64,000 nucleotides of DNA from CAVVGB01 sp963747715 (GTDB lineage Bacteria > Actinomycetota > Thermoleophilia > Gaiellales > Gaiellaceae), in NCBI GenBank assembly GCA_963747715.1, contig CAVVGB010000001.1:225686-289685 (forward strand). The letters are read 5' to 3'. Each line of letters starts with the position of its first letter. The stretch's first letter is position 1. A program made the translations under genes and the position numbers. Below are positions 1 to 8,716 of the stretch, one piece after another. The notes under the pieces were generated by a model. That model was not told the origin of the DNA. It made no database searches and saw only the letters and a list, made by a program, of their open reading frames with translations.

Positions 1-97
1 GCTCGGGGTAGATCTCCGGGTTACCGCGGCGGCGGGCAAGCTCCATCGCCGCGCCGACGGCTTCCTGCGATTTCAGCGTGAGCTTCTGGAAGTCCAT
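1..97 (-). CDS. clpB: ClpB disaggregase, N-terminal fragment cut by the window edge
   Basis: Only the first 32 or so codons are present, reading leftward from an ATG at 97-95 out of the window. The peptide starts MDFQKLTLKSQEAVGAAMEL, the usual opening of the ClpB/Hsp104 N-terminal (Clp_N) domain. ClpB is a hexameric AAA+ protein that extracts polypeptides from aggregates and passes them to DnaK/DnaJ/GrpE. It follows hspR on the same strand and its start lies inside the hspR 3' end (25-bp overlap), with a purine-rich GGAAAGGA just upstream. Co-transcription with the chaperone genes is therefore likely. The ATPase domains lie outside the window. Confidence 0.85.
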   Translation of the reverse strand, partial: MDFQKLTLKSQEAVGAAMELARRRGNPEIYPE

Positions 98-474
98 GGT
101 CCTTTCCGTTCGGGAAGGGGATCATCGGGATCGCGATAGAGGACGATCTCGCGACGGTATTGCTTGTGCACGTTGCGAATCTCGTCACGCATGTCTCGCT
201 CGAACCGGTCGAGACGCGCGCGCAGCTGGTTCATCTCGTCTTGGAGCCGAAGCACCGTCTCGACGCCGGCCAGGTTGAGACCGAGCTCGGTCGTCAGCCT
301 CTGGATAACGCGCAGGCGCTCGACGTCGCTCTCGGAGTACAGGCGCGTGTTGCCTGCCGTCCGCTTGGGGCGGACGAGGCCCTTCGCCTCGTAGATCCGA
401 AGCGTCTGCGGATGCATGCCGACGAGCTCGGCGGCGACGCTGATCATGTAGCGAGGGTGCTCGTGCTCGTCCAT
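73..474 (-). CDS. hspR: HspR, MerR-family heat-shock repressor
   Basis: A 133-residue MerR-family regulator. The N-terminal winged helix reads YMISVAAELVGMHPQTLRIY then EAKGLVRPKRT, with the MerR hallmark RIYE and a following wing, and a coiled-coil dimerisation helix fills residues 65-115. In Actinobacteria HspR binds HAIR inverted repeats (CTTGAGT-N7-ACTCAAG) upstream of dnaK and clpB with DnaK as co-repressor. Its ATG shares one base with the dnaJ stop (TGATG), so translation is coupled. Only one half-site-like CTTGAGC is visible, at 4002-4009 beside the dnaK start, so HAIR control is not proven here. The frame is intact. Confidence 0.9.
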   Translation of the reverse strand: MDEHEHPRYMISVAAELVGMHPQTLRIYEAKGLVRPKRTAGNTRLYSESDVERLRVIQRLTTELGLNLAGVETVLRLQDEMNQLRARLDRFERDMRDEIRNVHKQYRREIVLYRDPDDPLPERKGPWTSRSSR

Positions 475-1578
475 CAGCCGCTCACCTTCCTCAGCTCCTC
501 GAGCAGCTCGCGCTCGCGCTTGTTGACACGCTTGGGAACGTCGACCCGTACGCGCGCGAGCACATCGCCCTTGCCGCCGCCGTTGAGCTTCGGCGCGCCT
601 CGTCCGCGAATGCGGAAGAGCTTCCCGGATTCGGTCCCGCCGGGAACCTTCGAGAGAGACAGGGCCCTCGGGCGTCGGCACTTCGACCTCGCCGCCGAGC
701 GCGGCCGTCGCGTAGCCGACCGGGACGTTCACGACCAGGTCGGATCCCTTTCGCTCGAAGATCGGCGATGCAGTCACGCGCGTCGTGACGATGAGGTCGC
801 CGGCTGGACCGCCGGAGAGCCCGGCCTCGCCCTTGCCCTTGAGACGGATCTGCGTGCCGTCCTTGACGCCGGCCGGGATCTTGACCGTGTAGCGCTTCGT
901 CCGGCGCTCACGCCCCGTCCCCTTGCACGTGCGGCAAGGCTTCTCGATCACCGTGCCGTTTCCGCGGCAGTGCGGACAGGGTTGCGAAAGTGCGAAGAAG
1001 CCCTGGTCTTCGGAGACGACGCCGCGCCCGCGGCACTCGGGGCAGATGATCGGCGTCGTGCCCGGCTCGGCGCCGCTCCCCTTGCACGTGGAGCAGGTCG
1101 TCTCGAGCTCGACGGGGATCTTCGTAGTGACTCCGTTCAGCGAGTCCTCGAACGAGAGGTTCACCGCCACCTCGACGTCGCGCCCGCGCTCGGCGCGGCG
1201 GCCGGCGCGCGCCGAAGCCGTGCGGCGCCCCCCGCCGAAGCTCGTGCCGCCGAAGATGCCGCCGAAAAGATCGGAGAGATCTCCGAGGTCGCCGAGGTCG
1301 CCGATGTTCCCGGACCACTGGAAGTTTCCGCCTCGCCCTCCCCCGCTGGTGAAGATCCGCGAGCCGAGCTGGTCGTACTGCTTCCGCTTCTCCGGGTCCC
1401 GCAGGACGTCGTACGCGCCCTGAATCTCCTTGAAGCGCTCCTCCGCTTCCTTGTCTCCCGGATTGCGGTCGGGGTGGTACTGGCGCGCGAGCTTGCGGTA
1501 CGCCTTCTTGATCTCGTCCTGGGTCGCGCCTTTCTGGACGCCGAGGATCTCGTAGAGGTCCTTCGTCCGGGTGGCCAT
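474..1578 (-). CDS. dnaJ: DnaJ (Hsp40) co-chaperone, one consensus frameshift
   Basis: Type I DnaJ. The J-domain is at residues 1-70 with the HPD motif (YHPDRNPG), followed by a Gly/Phe-rich linker rich in GDLGDL repeats. The zinc-binding domain has four CxxCxGxG repeats (CSTCKGSG, CPECRGRG, CPHCRGNG, CRTCKGTG), and a C-terminal substrate-binding domain follows. It stimulates the DnaK ATPase. The frame breaks near base 655 after TPEGPVSL: one extra base, ct(c/g)aag in the coding sense, shifts out the last 60 or so residues. In the other frame the expected tail continues (KLFRIRGRGAPKLNGGG) and ends at the stop overlapping hspR. I regard the gene as intact in the organism. Confidence 0.92.
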
Positions 1579-1582
1579 CGGC

Positions 1583-2084
1583 CTAGTTCCCCTGCGAGAT
1601 CACCACTCGCGCAGGTCGCAACACGCGGTCGCCGAGGCGATAGCCCTTCTGGAGCACCTCGATGATCGCGCCGTCTTCCGCAGCGGACGGCTGGCTGAGG
1701 AGCGCCTCGTGCACGTGCGGATCGAACGTCCCGTTCGCCTCGATCTCCGTGAGGCCCTCCTTGGCGAGCGCCTCCTCGAGCTCGCGATGGACGAGCCGCA
1801 CTCCCTCTTCGAGCGTGGCCTCCTCGTGCTCCTCGGCCGCACGAAGCGCACGCTCCATGTCGTCGAGCACGGGGAGAAGCTCCTTGACGAGGCGCTCGAG
1901 GGCGCGCGCGGCCAGGTTCTCCTGTTCGCGCGCGACCCGCTTGCGGTAGTTCTCGAAGTCGGCAGCGACGCGCTGCAGGTCGGCGAGATACTCGTCCCGC
2001 TCCTTCTCGAGCTGCGCGGCGCGCTCCTCGAGATCCTCGCAGTGTCTTCGCGAGCTCAGCCTTCGTCGGGGTCTTCTCCGTCAT
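1583..2084 (-). CDS. grpE: GrpE nucleotide exchange factor, one consensus frameshift near the start
   Basis: GrpE releases ADP from DnaK. The C-terminal beta domain is clear (GTFDPHVHEALL, then LGDRVLRPARVVIS) after a long coiled-coil dimer helix (ENYRKRVAREQ). The start is the ATG at 2084 (MTEKTPTKAELAKTL). Just after it, near 2042, one extra base in ct(g/c)gag breaks the frame, and the downstream frame continues EDLEERAAQLEKERDEYL. The full product would be about 166 residues, slightly short because the acidic N-terminal tail is short. It sits 3 bp after dnaK and 4 bp before dnaJ, a tight operon. Confidence 0.92.
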
Positions 2085-2087
2085 CGC

Positions 2088-4001
2088 CTAGGAGCGCTTC
2101 GCTTCCTCGTCGATGACCTCGTAGTCGGCCTCGTCGACGACCTCGTCGTCGCTCGGCGCCTCGCCGTTGCCCGCCGCCCCGGTCGGTGCGGCCTGGTCGG
2201 ACTGCGCGCGCTGGTACACGGCCTCGGCCAGCTTGTGCGCGGCCTCCATCAGCTGCTCCGTCTTCGTGCGAACGTCCGCTGCGTCGGAGCCGTCGAGCGC
2301 CGCGCGGAGGTCGGCGATGCGCGACTCGATCGTCGAGATCGTTTCCTCGTCGAGCGACTCGCGGTGCTCCTTGAGGCTTTTCTCGGTCGAGTAGACGAGC
2401 GTCTCCGCCTGGTTGCGCGCCTCCGCGACCTCGCGCATCTTGCGCGCCTCGTCGGCGTGCGTCTCGGCGTCGCGGACCATCCGCTCGACCTCTTCGTCCG
2501 AAAGGCCCGAGCCGGACTCGATACGGATCTGCTGCTCGTTGCCAGTGCCCAAGTCCTTGGCCGAGACGTTGATGATGCGGTTCGCGTCGATGTCGAACGT
2601 GACCTCGATCTGCGGCATGCCGCGCGGCGCCGGGGGAATGCCGACGAGCTGGAACTTGCCGAGCGTCTTGTTGAACGCCGCCATCTCCGACTCGCCCTGG
2701 AGGACGTGGATCTCGACCGACGGCTGGTTGTCCTCCGCCGTCGTGAAGGTCTCCGACTTCTTCGTCGGGATGGTGGTGTTGCGCTCGATCAGCCGCGTCA
2801 TGACGCCGCCCTTCGTCTCGATGCCGAGCGACAGCGGGGTCACGTCGAGCAGGAGCACGTCCTTCACCTCGCCCTTGAGGACGCCGGCCTGAATGGCCGC
2901 GCCGACGGCGACGACCTCGTCCGGGTTGACGCCCTTGTGCGGCTCCTTGCCGATCAGCTCCTTGACCTTGTCCTGGACGGCCGGCATGCGCGTCATGCCG
3001 CCGACGAGGATCACGTGGTCGATCTGGTCGGGCGTGAGGCCGGCGTCGCCGAGCGCCTGCTTGGTCGGCTCGACGACGCGCTCGAGCAGGTCGGCGGTGA
3101 GCTCGTTCAGCTTCGCGCGCGTGAGCTGGAGGTCGAGGTGCTTCGGGCCTTCCGGCGTCGCGGTGATGAAGGGCAGGTTGATCTGCGTCGCCTGCGTCGA
3201 GGAGAGCTCGATCTTCGCCTTCTCGGCCGCCTCGTACAGGCGCTGGAGCGCCATACGGTCGGCGGCGAGGTCGATGCCCTGGTCGCGCTTGAACTCGGCG
3301 ACCATCCAGTCGACGATCGCCTTGTCGAAGTTGTCGCCGCCGAGGTGGTTGTCGCCGTTGACGGCCTTCACCTCGAAGACGCCTTCGCCGAGGTCGAGGA
3401 TCGACACGTCGAACGTGCCGCCGCCGAGGTCCCACACGAGGATCGTCTGGTCGGACTCCTTCTCGAGCCCGTACGCGAGCGACGCGGCGGTCGGCTCGCT
3501 GATGACGCGCAGGACGTTGAGGCCGGCGATGCGGCCGGCGTCCCGCGTCGCCTCGATCTGCGGGTCGCTGAAGTAGGCCGGCACGGTGATGACCGCGTCG
3601 GTGACGGTGTCGCCGAGGTAGGCCTCGGCGTCCGTCTTCAGCTTCTGCAGGATCATCGCGGAGATCTCCGGCGGCGCGTACTCCTTGCCGCCCGCGTTGA
3701 CACGCGCGTCGCCGTTCGGGCCCGCGACGACCTCGTAGGGGACGATCTTCATCTCCTCGGAGACCTCCGAGAACTTCCGTCCCATGAAGCGCTTGATCGA
3801 GAAGACCGTGTTCTGCGGGTTGGTGACCGACTGGCGCTTGGCCGGCGCCCCCACGAGGCGCTGGTCGTCCTTGGTGAAGGCGACGACCGACGGCGTCGTC
3901 CGGCCGCCTTCGGCGTTCGGAATGACCGTCGGCTCGCCGCCCTCGAGCACTGCCATGCACGAGTTCGTCGTGCCGAGGTCGATACCGATCGTCTTAGCCA
4001 T
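2088..4001 (-). CDS. dnaK: DnaK (Hsp70) chaperone
   Basis: A complete 637-residue Hsp70 with an unbroken frame. The N-terminal ATPase opens MAKTIGIDLGTTNS (phosphate loop 1), with DLGGGTFDVSILDLG near residue 195 and the adenosine motif VGGMTRMP near 340. The linker DVLLLDVTPLSLG is near 390, followed by a beta-sandwich substrate domain and a helical lid. The acidic tail ends EVVDEADYEVIDEEAKRS, resembling the actinobacterial/bacterial DnaK tail. The start is set by a GGAGGA about 9 bases upstream of the ATG. First gene of the dnaK-grpE-dnaJ-hspR-clpB operon. Confidence 0.97.
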   Translation of the reverse strand: MAKTIGIDLGTTNSCMAVLEGGEPTVIPNAEGGRTTPSVVAFTKDDQRLVGAPAKRQSVTNPQNTVFSIKRFMGRKFSEVSEEMKIVPYEVVAGPNGDARVNAGGKEYAPPEISAMILQKLKTDAEAYLGDTVTDAVITVPAYFSDPQIEATRDAGRIAGLNVLRVISEPTAASLAYGLEKESDQTILVWDLGGGTFDVSILDLGEGVFEVKAVNGDNHLGGDNFDKAIVDWMVAEFKRDQGIDLAADRMALQRLYEAAEKAKIELSSTQATQINLPFITATPEGPKHLDLQLTRAKLNELTADLLERVVEPTKQALGDAGLTPDQIDHVILVGGMTRMPAVQDKVKELIGKEPHKGVNPDEVVAVGAAIQAGVLKGEVKDVLLLDVTPLSLGIETKGGVMTRLIERNTTIPTKKSETFTTAEDNQPSVEIHVLQGESEMAAFNKTLGKFQLVGIPPAPRGMPQIEVTFDIDANRIINVSAKDLGTGNEQQIRIESGSGLSDEEVERMVRDAETHADEARKMREVAEARNQAETLVYSTEKSLKEHRESLDEETISTIESRIADLRAALDGSDAADVRTKTEQLMEAAHKLAEAVYQRAQSDQAAPTGAAGNGEAPSDDEVVDEADYEVIDEEAKRS

Positions 4002-4054
4002 GCTTGAGCTTCCTCCGTATGTCGAAGATCCGGGCTGAGAAAATCTAAGTCTGG

Positions 4055-4937
4055 CTATATCATATCCGGCCGAGACCGCTTTGGCCAGTGCCGGCGCCAG
4101 TCCAAGAGCGCGGGCTCGGCCACGAGCATCCCGGCCAGGATCCCCAGGGCGCCGAGCCAGGCGGCCGGCTCGAGGCGGTCGCCGGCGAGCAGGTAGCCGA
4201 ACAGCGCGGCGAAGACAGGCTCCATCGTGATGACGAGCGCGGCCTTCGTGGCGGTTGTCTTGCTCTGCGCCCAGCGTCTGGATGACGAACCCGAGCGCGC
4301 TCGCGAAGATCCCCGTGACGAGGATCGCGCCCCAGACCGTCCAGCCGCTGGGCGTCTCCCAGGTCTCCACGGAAAAGCCGATCACGGTGAACGCCGCGAA
4401 GGCGAGCACCATCTGGAGGAGGGTGAGCGCGGCGACGTCGTAGCGCGGCGCGAAGCGGCTCGTGAAGACGATGTGGAGCGCGAAGGCGCACGCGCCTCCG
4501 AAGAGCAGGAGCGACGCCGTCAGCGACCCCACTTCGACTCCGGACAGGAGCGCGAGGCCCGCGGTCGCAAGACCGGTTCCGATCCACCCGCCCACGCCGA
4601 TGCGGTCGCGAAAGATGAGCGCCGCGAAGACGGCGTGGAGCGGGACGAAGAGGCCCGTGATGAAGCCCGTGCTCGTGACGGACGCTTTGGAGAGCCCGAA
4701 GGTCTGCAGCGCGTAGCCCGTTGCGAGGAAGACGCCGAGCAGGAGGCCCGCCGCGATACCGCGGCGGTCGAGCCTGCGCACTCGCGTGGCGAACGGAATC
4801 CCCAGGGTGGCCGTCGAGACGGCGAAGCGCCACGCCAGGAAGAGGAAGATGGGATAGAGCGCCACCGCGTCCTTGACCTGGACGAACGTCACGCCCCAGA
4901 CCGCGGTCATCAGGAGGAGCGCGAACGTCGGCGGCAC
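4055..4937 (-). CDS. EamA/DMT-superfamily permease, one consensus frameshift
   Basis: A membrane protein of about 290 residues made of two EamA repeats, about ten predicted helices (MPPTFALLLMTAVWGVTFVQ; later GWIGTGLATAGLALLSGVEV). This superfamily exports amino acids, nucleosides or drugs; the substrate here cannot be told. The frame breaks near 4265 at ac(g/c)tgg. After correction the second repeat reads WAQSKTTATKAALVITMEP and EPVFAALFGYLLAGDRLEP, a diagnostic EamA motif, and the protein ends RPDMI at a TAG at 4055-4057. It lies upstream of dnaK on the same strand with about 50 bp between, which may hold the dnaK promoter. Confidence 0.85.
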
Positions 4938-4975
4938 GCGCGGGAGGCTACTGCCCTAAACGGTCACGACGGCCC

Positions 4976-5005
4976 AAAAAGGAAGGCGCCCGGTGGGCGC
5001 CTTCC
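4976..5005 (-). terminator. Rho-independent terminator of the csbD-like gene
   Basis: A perfect 11-bp stem (GGAAGGCGCCC at 4981-4991, GGGCGCCTTCC at 4995-5005) with a 3-base loop. Read leftward it is followed by five Ts (4976-4980). It lies directly after the csbD-like stop on the same strand and separates that gene from the EamA gene. Confidence 0.9.
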
Positions 5006-5006
5006 G

Positions 5007-5192
5007 TCAAACGTTGAGGGTTGGTCGGAGCGTGAATGCGTCACGAACCTCCTCTTTGCCTTCTTCCCACTTCTCCTTGCCTTCGCCGACCTTCTCCTGC
5101 ATCTGGCCCTGCTTCTCGCGGACCTCGTCGTCGGTCAGCTTGCCTTCCTGCTCCTTCATGGTGCCTTCGATCTTGTCACGCTCACCAGCCAC
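5007..5192 (-). CDS. CsbD-like stress protein
   Basis: A small hydrophilic protein of 61 residues (MAGERDKIEG, then MKEQEGKLTDDEVREKQGQ and GKEKWEEGKEEVRDAF), the charged low-complexity composition of CsbD family members induced by general stress in many bacteria. I chose the GTG at 5192 because GAAGGAGGG precedes it at the right distance, and the peptide then begins with the family's usual (M)xxRDKIEG. A longer reading from 5234 adds an unrelated basic leader. It is monocistronic, with its own terminator. The biochemical role of the family is unknown. Confidence 0.82.
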   Translation of the reverse strand: MAGERDKIEGTMKEQEGKLTDDEVREKQGQMQEKVGEGKEKWEEGKEEVRDAFTLRPTLNV

Positions 5193-5269
5193 GTGGACCC
5201 TCCTTCGTCTTTGGAACCCTGTGGTACCCGGCAAAAGGGTCCGAAAACCCCTGGGCTACCCTTAGGCCG

Positions 5270-6036
5270 ATGCCTCTCGACCGCCTGGGAAGACCGCTTC
5301 GAGACCTGCGCATTCGGTCACGGACCGCTGTACCTTCCGCTGCACCTACTGCATGCCGAAGGAGATTTTCGGGCGCGATTACGTGTTCCTCGCTCGTGAC
5401 GAACTGCTCAGCTTCGAGGAGATCACGCGCCTCACGCGCGTCTTCGTGAGGCTCGGCGTACGCAAGGTACGCCTCACCGGAGGCGAGCCCACGCTGCGTC
5501 GCGACTTCGACAAGCTCGTCGGCATGCTCGCCGATCGATCGGCCTCGAAGACATCGCCATGACCACCAACGGCTCGCTGCTACCCTCGACAAGGCAAGGC
5601 GCTCAAGGCCGCCGGCCTCGACCGGGCCACGCTCAGCCTCGACTCCCTCGACGAAGCGACCTTCCAGTCGATGAACGACGTCGGCTTCCCCGTCGCCAAG
5701 GTTCTCGAAGCCATCGACAACGCCGCCGACCGCCGGCCTGACGCCGTAAAGATCGACATGGTCGTCAAGCGCGGCGTCAACGACCACGACATCGTCCCGA
5801 TGGCGCGCCACTTCCGCGGCAGCGGGCACATCCTGCGCTTCATCGAGTACATGGACGTCGGCACCACCAACGGCTGGCGCCTCGACGACATGGTCTCTGC
5901 GAAGGAGATTCTCGACACCCTGCAGCGCGAGTGGCCACTTGAGCCGGTAGACCCGAACTACTTCGGCGAGGTCGCTGAGCGCTATCGCTACCAGGACGAG
6001 GCAGGGCGAGGTCGGCATCATCGCCTCGGTCACCAC
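5270..6036 (+). CDS. moaA: MoaA, GTP 3',8-cyclase, frameshifted and truncated at a chimeric joint
   Basis: The radical SAM enzyme of the first step of molybdenum cofactor synthesis. The start MPLDRLGRPLRDLRI is followed, after a base loss near 5313, by CTFRCTYCMPKE with the CxxxCxxC cluster motif. Further family marks are VRKVRLTGGEPTLRRDF, the strand TTNGSLL, LSLDSLDEATF, VVKRGVNDHDI, HILRFIEYMDVG and RYRYQDEAGEVGIIASVT. Several frame breaks lie between 5310 and 6005. The gene stops making sense after IIASVT(Q), just before the C-terminal CxxC region that binds the second iron-sulfur cluster, because a different genome begins on the other strand. About the last 90 residues are missing. Confidence 0.85.
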
Positions 6037-7041
6037 CCAGACCTTCTGCGTCACCGTCGCGGCCCACAGCTTGTCGCGCGCGGCGCCGAACGGATACTTG
6101 TACCAGGGCGTCTGGTGCAGGAACGCCGCGTATTCGGCCGCCTGCGCCGCGACCACCTGATCCTGCGGCGTCTTCTCCGGCCCGCGCAGCCACGCGAACA
6201 TCCGCCCGGCGGTTTCTTCGTAGGCCGCCTTGAGCGCCATTTCGATCGTGAACGACACGCCGATCACGTAGATGGTCTGGCGCGTGGCCGCGTCGGCGCC
6301 GCCGTGGTTCTGGGCGGCCTCGTTCAGCGGGCAGTACGCATTCCAGAACCCGGCGACCGCGGAGGCATAGTCGAACGCGTGCTCGTCGCCGGCGCGCAGC
6401 GTCTCGGCCAGGCCCTCGTAGGCGTAGACGATGTGCCACTCGGGGTAGGTGAGATACGAATTGGCCTCTGCTCGCTGGTAGGCCGGGTCGGTGATGATCG
6501 GCCGGTACGGGTCCGCAGGACTCGCGCCCGTGCACGTCAGCTCCACGTACGCGATCGGCGCCGTCAGCACCGCCACCAGCGGGATCAGCGCGGCCACCGG
6601 CCACCTGAGCGATGCGCCACAGGCGGCTCATGACGGCCTGGGGCCGGTCCAGGAAGAGCGACGCCAGCAGCCCGAATCCACCGAGGCCGATGTGAGGGGT
6701 GTTCGCGAGGATCTTGAACGACAGCGGCAGATCCTGGATGCCGTAGTGCACGATGCCGAGGTCGAGATAGCCGGAGCCGACGAAGAGTCCCATCACGCCG
6801 TCGACGAAATACAGCAGGCCGAAGTAGCGGAGGAACAGCTTCGACGCGCGGTGGGACGTCGCAGGCGGCATGCCGCCGCCCACGAGGCCGAGACCACGTG
6901 CAGCGCGTCGTCGAAGATGTCCAGGGCAAAGACGCCGAAGGAGCGGCCCTTGCTCGTCGGTCAGCCCCGGCACGTAGTTCAGGGCCGCGGCGCGGCCAGC
7001 ACCATCGTGTAGCCCACCGCGATCCAGCGCAACAGCGTCAT
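6030..7041 (-). CDS. DUF4383-like membrane protein with an unknown C-terminal domain, 3' end lost at the joint
   Basis: Read from the ATG at 7041 (MTLLRWIAVGYTMVL) through several frame breaks (near 6990, 6870 and 6605). The N-terminal half resembles DUF4383-type membrane proteins: LNYVPGLTDEQG, FGLLYFVDGVMGLFVGSGYL, LPLSFKILANTPHIGLGGFG. Then comes another transmembrane helix (AALIPLVAVLTAPIAYVEL) and a soluble domain (SYLTYPEWHIVYAYEGLAETL, AFDYASAVAGFWNAYCP) that I do not recognise. The 3' end is lost where the sequence switches to moaA. It starts 12 bp after the stop of the FAD-linked oxidase and is probably co-transcribed with it. Function unknown. Confidence 0.6.
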
Positions 7042-7053
7042 CTGCTCCTCACC

Positions 7054-8558
7054 TCACAGCTTCGACAGGTAGTTGTGCCACAGCCCGTTGCGGAACGTCA
7101 GTGACGGGTCGGTCTCGCGTTTCACCTGGAGGAACTCCGCGACTCGCGGATAGCCCTGCTGGAACTGCGCCACGCTGGCGTGCGGGCGGTAGGGCAGGTA
7201 GTAGGTGCCGCCGATCGCCAGCACGCCGTCGATCAGGCGCGCCGTCATGCGCGCCATGTCCGCTTCGCCCGCATCGTCTTCTCCTGGCTGAAGAGCATCA
7301 CCGCCGCGATCCGCGGCTCCGTCGCGTAGGCCAGCACGCTGTCCCGGTCGGTGTCCACGAAGCGCAGCGTGATGTTCAGCAGCTCCTGGAACGAGGACGG
7401 GATGACCTCCTGGCAGACGGCGACGAACTCGGCGAATCGCTCCGGCGAGACGAAATACTCGTGCAGGATGTCGGTGCGCAGCGGATCGCGATCGTCGAGC
7501 GTGACCACCGGCTCGTTCAACAGGTGTTGCGTGTGGTCGTCCCGGCGTTGACGATGCGGTTGACGTCGGTCTCGATCCGCCAGCGCAGCGTCTTCCAGCG
7601 GTCGGACTCGACCTGCTGACGGAACAGGTCGCGCGACCGCCGGCTGACGAAGCCCGAGCCGGTCGCGGCCGGGATCGCCGACTGATCGCCGCCGGCTTGT
7701 AGGTGATGAGCAGGGCTTCGGTGAAGAAGCCGTCGATCGACACGTTCATGCGCCCGTAGGCCAGGTCGATGCCGGCATCGCGGCGCAGCGTCCGCTCGAA
7801 CGCGAGGCCGAAGTCCCGCGCCGGCATCACCTCGAACGCCGGATCGAGGTTACGGTTCGGCACGCGCCTCCATCTCGAGCTCGGTGATCAGCCCGATCAG
7901 GCCGTAGCCGCCCATCGCTGCCGCGAACAGCCGCGGGTTCTCGGTGCGCGAGCACGTCACGTGCTCGCCGCTGGCGAGCAGCATCTTCACTGAGCGCGCC
8001 GTAGTGCCGCCGCCGCTGAACGTCACCGGCCAGCCGTGGGCGTTGACGCTGAAGGTCGAGGCGACGCCGAAGTCGTTGTTGGATTGCATCACCTTCGGCG
8101 ACAGCCCCAGCCGGTCGAGCGCCGAGATGACCTTGCTCCAGCGCATGCCGGCGGCGACGCGATAGGTGGCCGCCCCGGTGATCGACCTCGATCCAGTCCT
8201 GGTCCAGGGTCAGGGCGAGGCCGTTCGGCTCGAGGCTTTGACCGCCCATCGAATGGCGGGCGGCGTGGGCGACCACGGACTGCCCGGCGCCCTGCGCCTG
8301 TTTCAGCTCGAGGCGGAGACGGCCCAGCAGTGCCTCGCCCGGGTTGTCGCGGAGGACGGCGTGACGTGCCACGCGCGTCGGCGCCAGTTCGCTGGCGTCG
8401 TTCATTACCAGGCCGCCGGCGCGGCCGGCAGTTGCCGGAGCGGGGAAGGGCCGTCCCGGGGTGGCCTGAGGCTCGTACAGCGCTCGGGCGGCCCAAGCGC
8501 CGGCCACGGCACCGCCACCGAACAGCAAGCTCCGACGAGTGACCTTGCCGGCAGTCAC
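7054..8558 (-). CDS. Secreted FAD-linked oxidase of the lactone oxidase / PCMH type, frameshifted
   Basis: About 500 residues after correcting several frame breaks (near 8420, 8175, 7865, 7685, 7540, 7270). The GTG at 8558 gives a twin-arginine leader (TRRSLLFGGGAVAGAWAARA). The PCMH FAD-binding domain shows SNNDFGVASTFSVNAHGWPV and FAAAMGGYGLIGLITELE. The C-terminus (IGGTYYLPYRPHASVAQF, TDPSLTFRNGLWHNYLSKL) matches the FAD-oxidase ending seen in D-arabinono-1,4-lactone and L-gulonolactone oxidases, where the flavin oxidises a sugar or lactone with O2. The substrate is unknown. It is followed at 12 bp by the DUF4383-like gene. Confidence 0.75.
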
Positions 8559-8584
8559 AGGCGGGAGAGTGTGGCATGAAGGGA

Positions 8585-8632
8585 AGAGCAAGGCCAAAGG
8601 CCGAAAGGCCAAAGGCAAGGGCAAAAGAAAAA
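8585..8632. repeat. Degenerate heptamer array (AAGGCCA type)
   Basis: About six imperfect 7-bp units (aaggcca, aaggccg, aaaggcc, aaaggca, agggcaa) lie between two genes on the minus strand and run into the A-rich stretch that serves as the T-run of the neighbouring terminator. Confidence 0.55.
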
Positions 8633-8660
8633 GGGCCGGCGGTCTCTCGACCGCCGGCCC
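8623..8660 (-). terminator. Rho-independent terminator of the radical SAM gene
   Basis: A perfect 12-bp stem (GGGCCGGCGGTC at 8633-8644 pairing with 8649-8660) has a TCTC loop. On the minus strand it is followed by a T-rich tract (8623-8632). It lies about 55 bp past the radical SAM stop codon, beyond a heptamer array. Confidence 0.85.
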
Positions 8661-8671
8661 TCAGTTCCGGT

Positions 8672-8715
8672 TCTAGCCCGGAGCCCGAAGCCTGGAGCCT
8701 GGAGCCCCGAGCCGC
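8672..8715. repeat. Degenerate heptamer array (AGCCTGG type)
   Basis: Six head-to-tail 7-bp units read agcccgg, agcccga, agcctgg, agcctgg, agccccg, agccgcc. The array lies directly downstream of the radical SAM stop codon. The same 7-bp period and core recur at 11,008, 30,163, 37,471 and 55,395. Confidence 0.8.
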
Positions 8716-8716
8716 C

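Noticed and set aside
1161..2084. A 307-residue arginine-rich open frame running from the grpE start into dnaJ
   Set aside because: It is the shifted reading frame created by the doubled base in grpE; only its first 15 residues are real GrpE.
2235..4007. A 590-residue plus-strand frame antisense to dnaK
   Set aside because: Long antisense frames are expected opposite GC-rich genes; composition is Arg/Leu/Val/Asp-rich with no domain, and dnaK itself is perfect.
4002..4030. A HAIR operator for HspR upstream of dnaK
   Set aside because: Only one half-site-like CTTGAGC is present; no second half at the 7-base spacing was found.
7245..7520. A separate small gene within the FAD-linked oxidase
   Set aside because: It is an internal segment of the oxidase between two frame breaks and matches the same enzyme.
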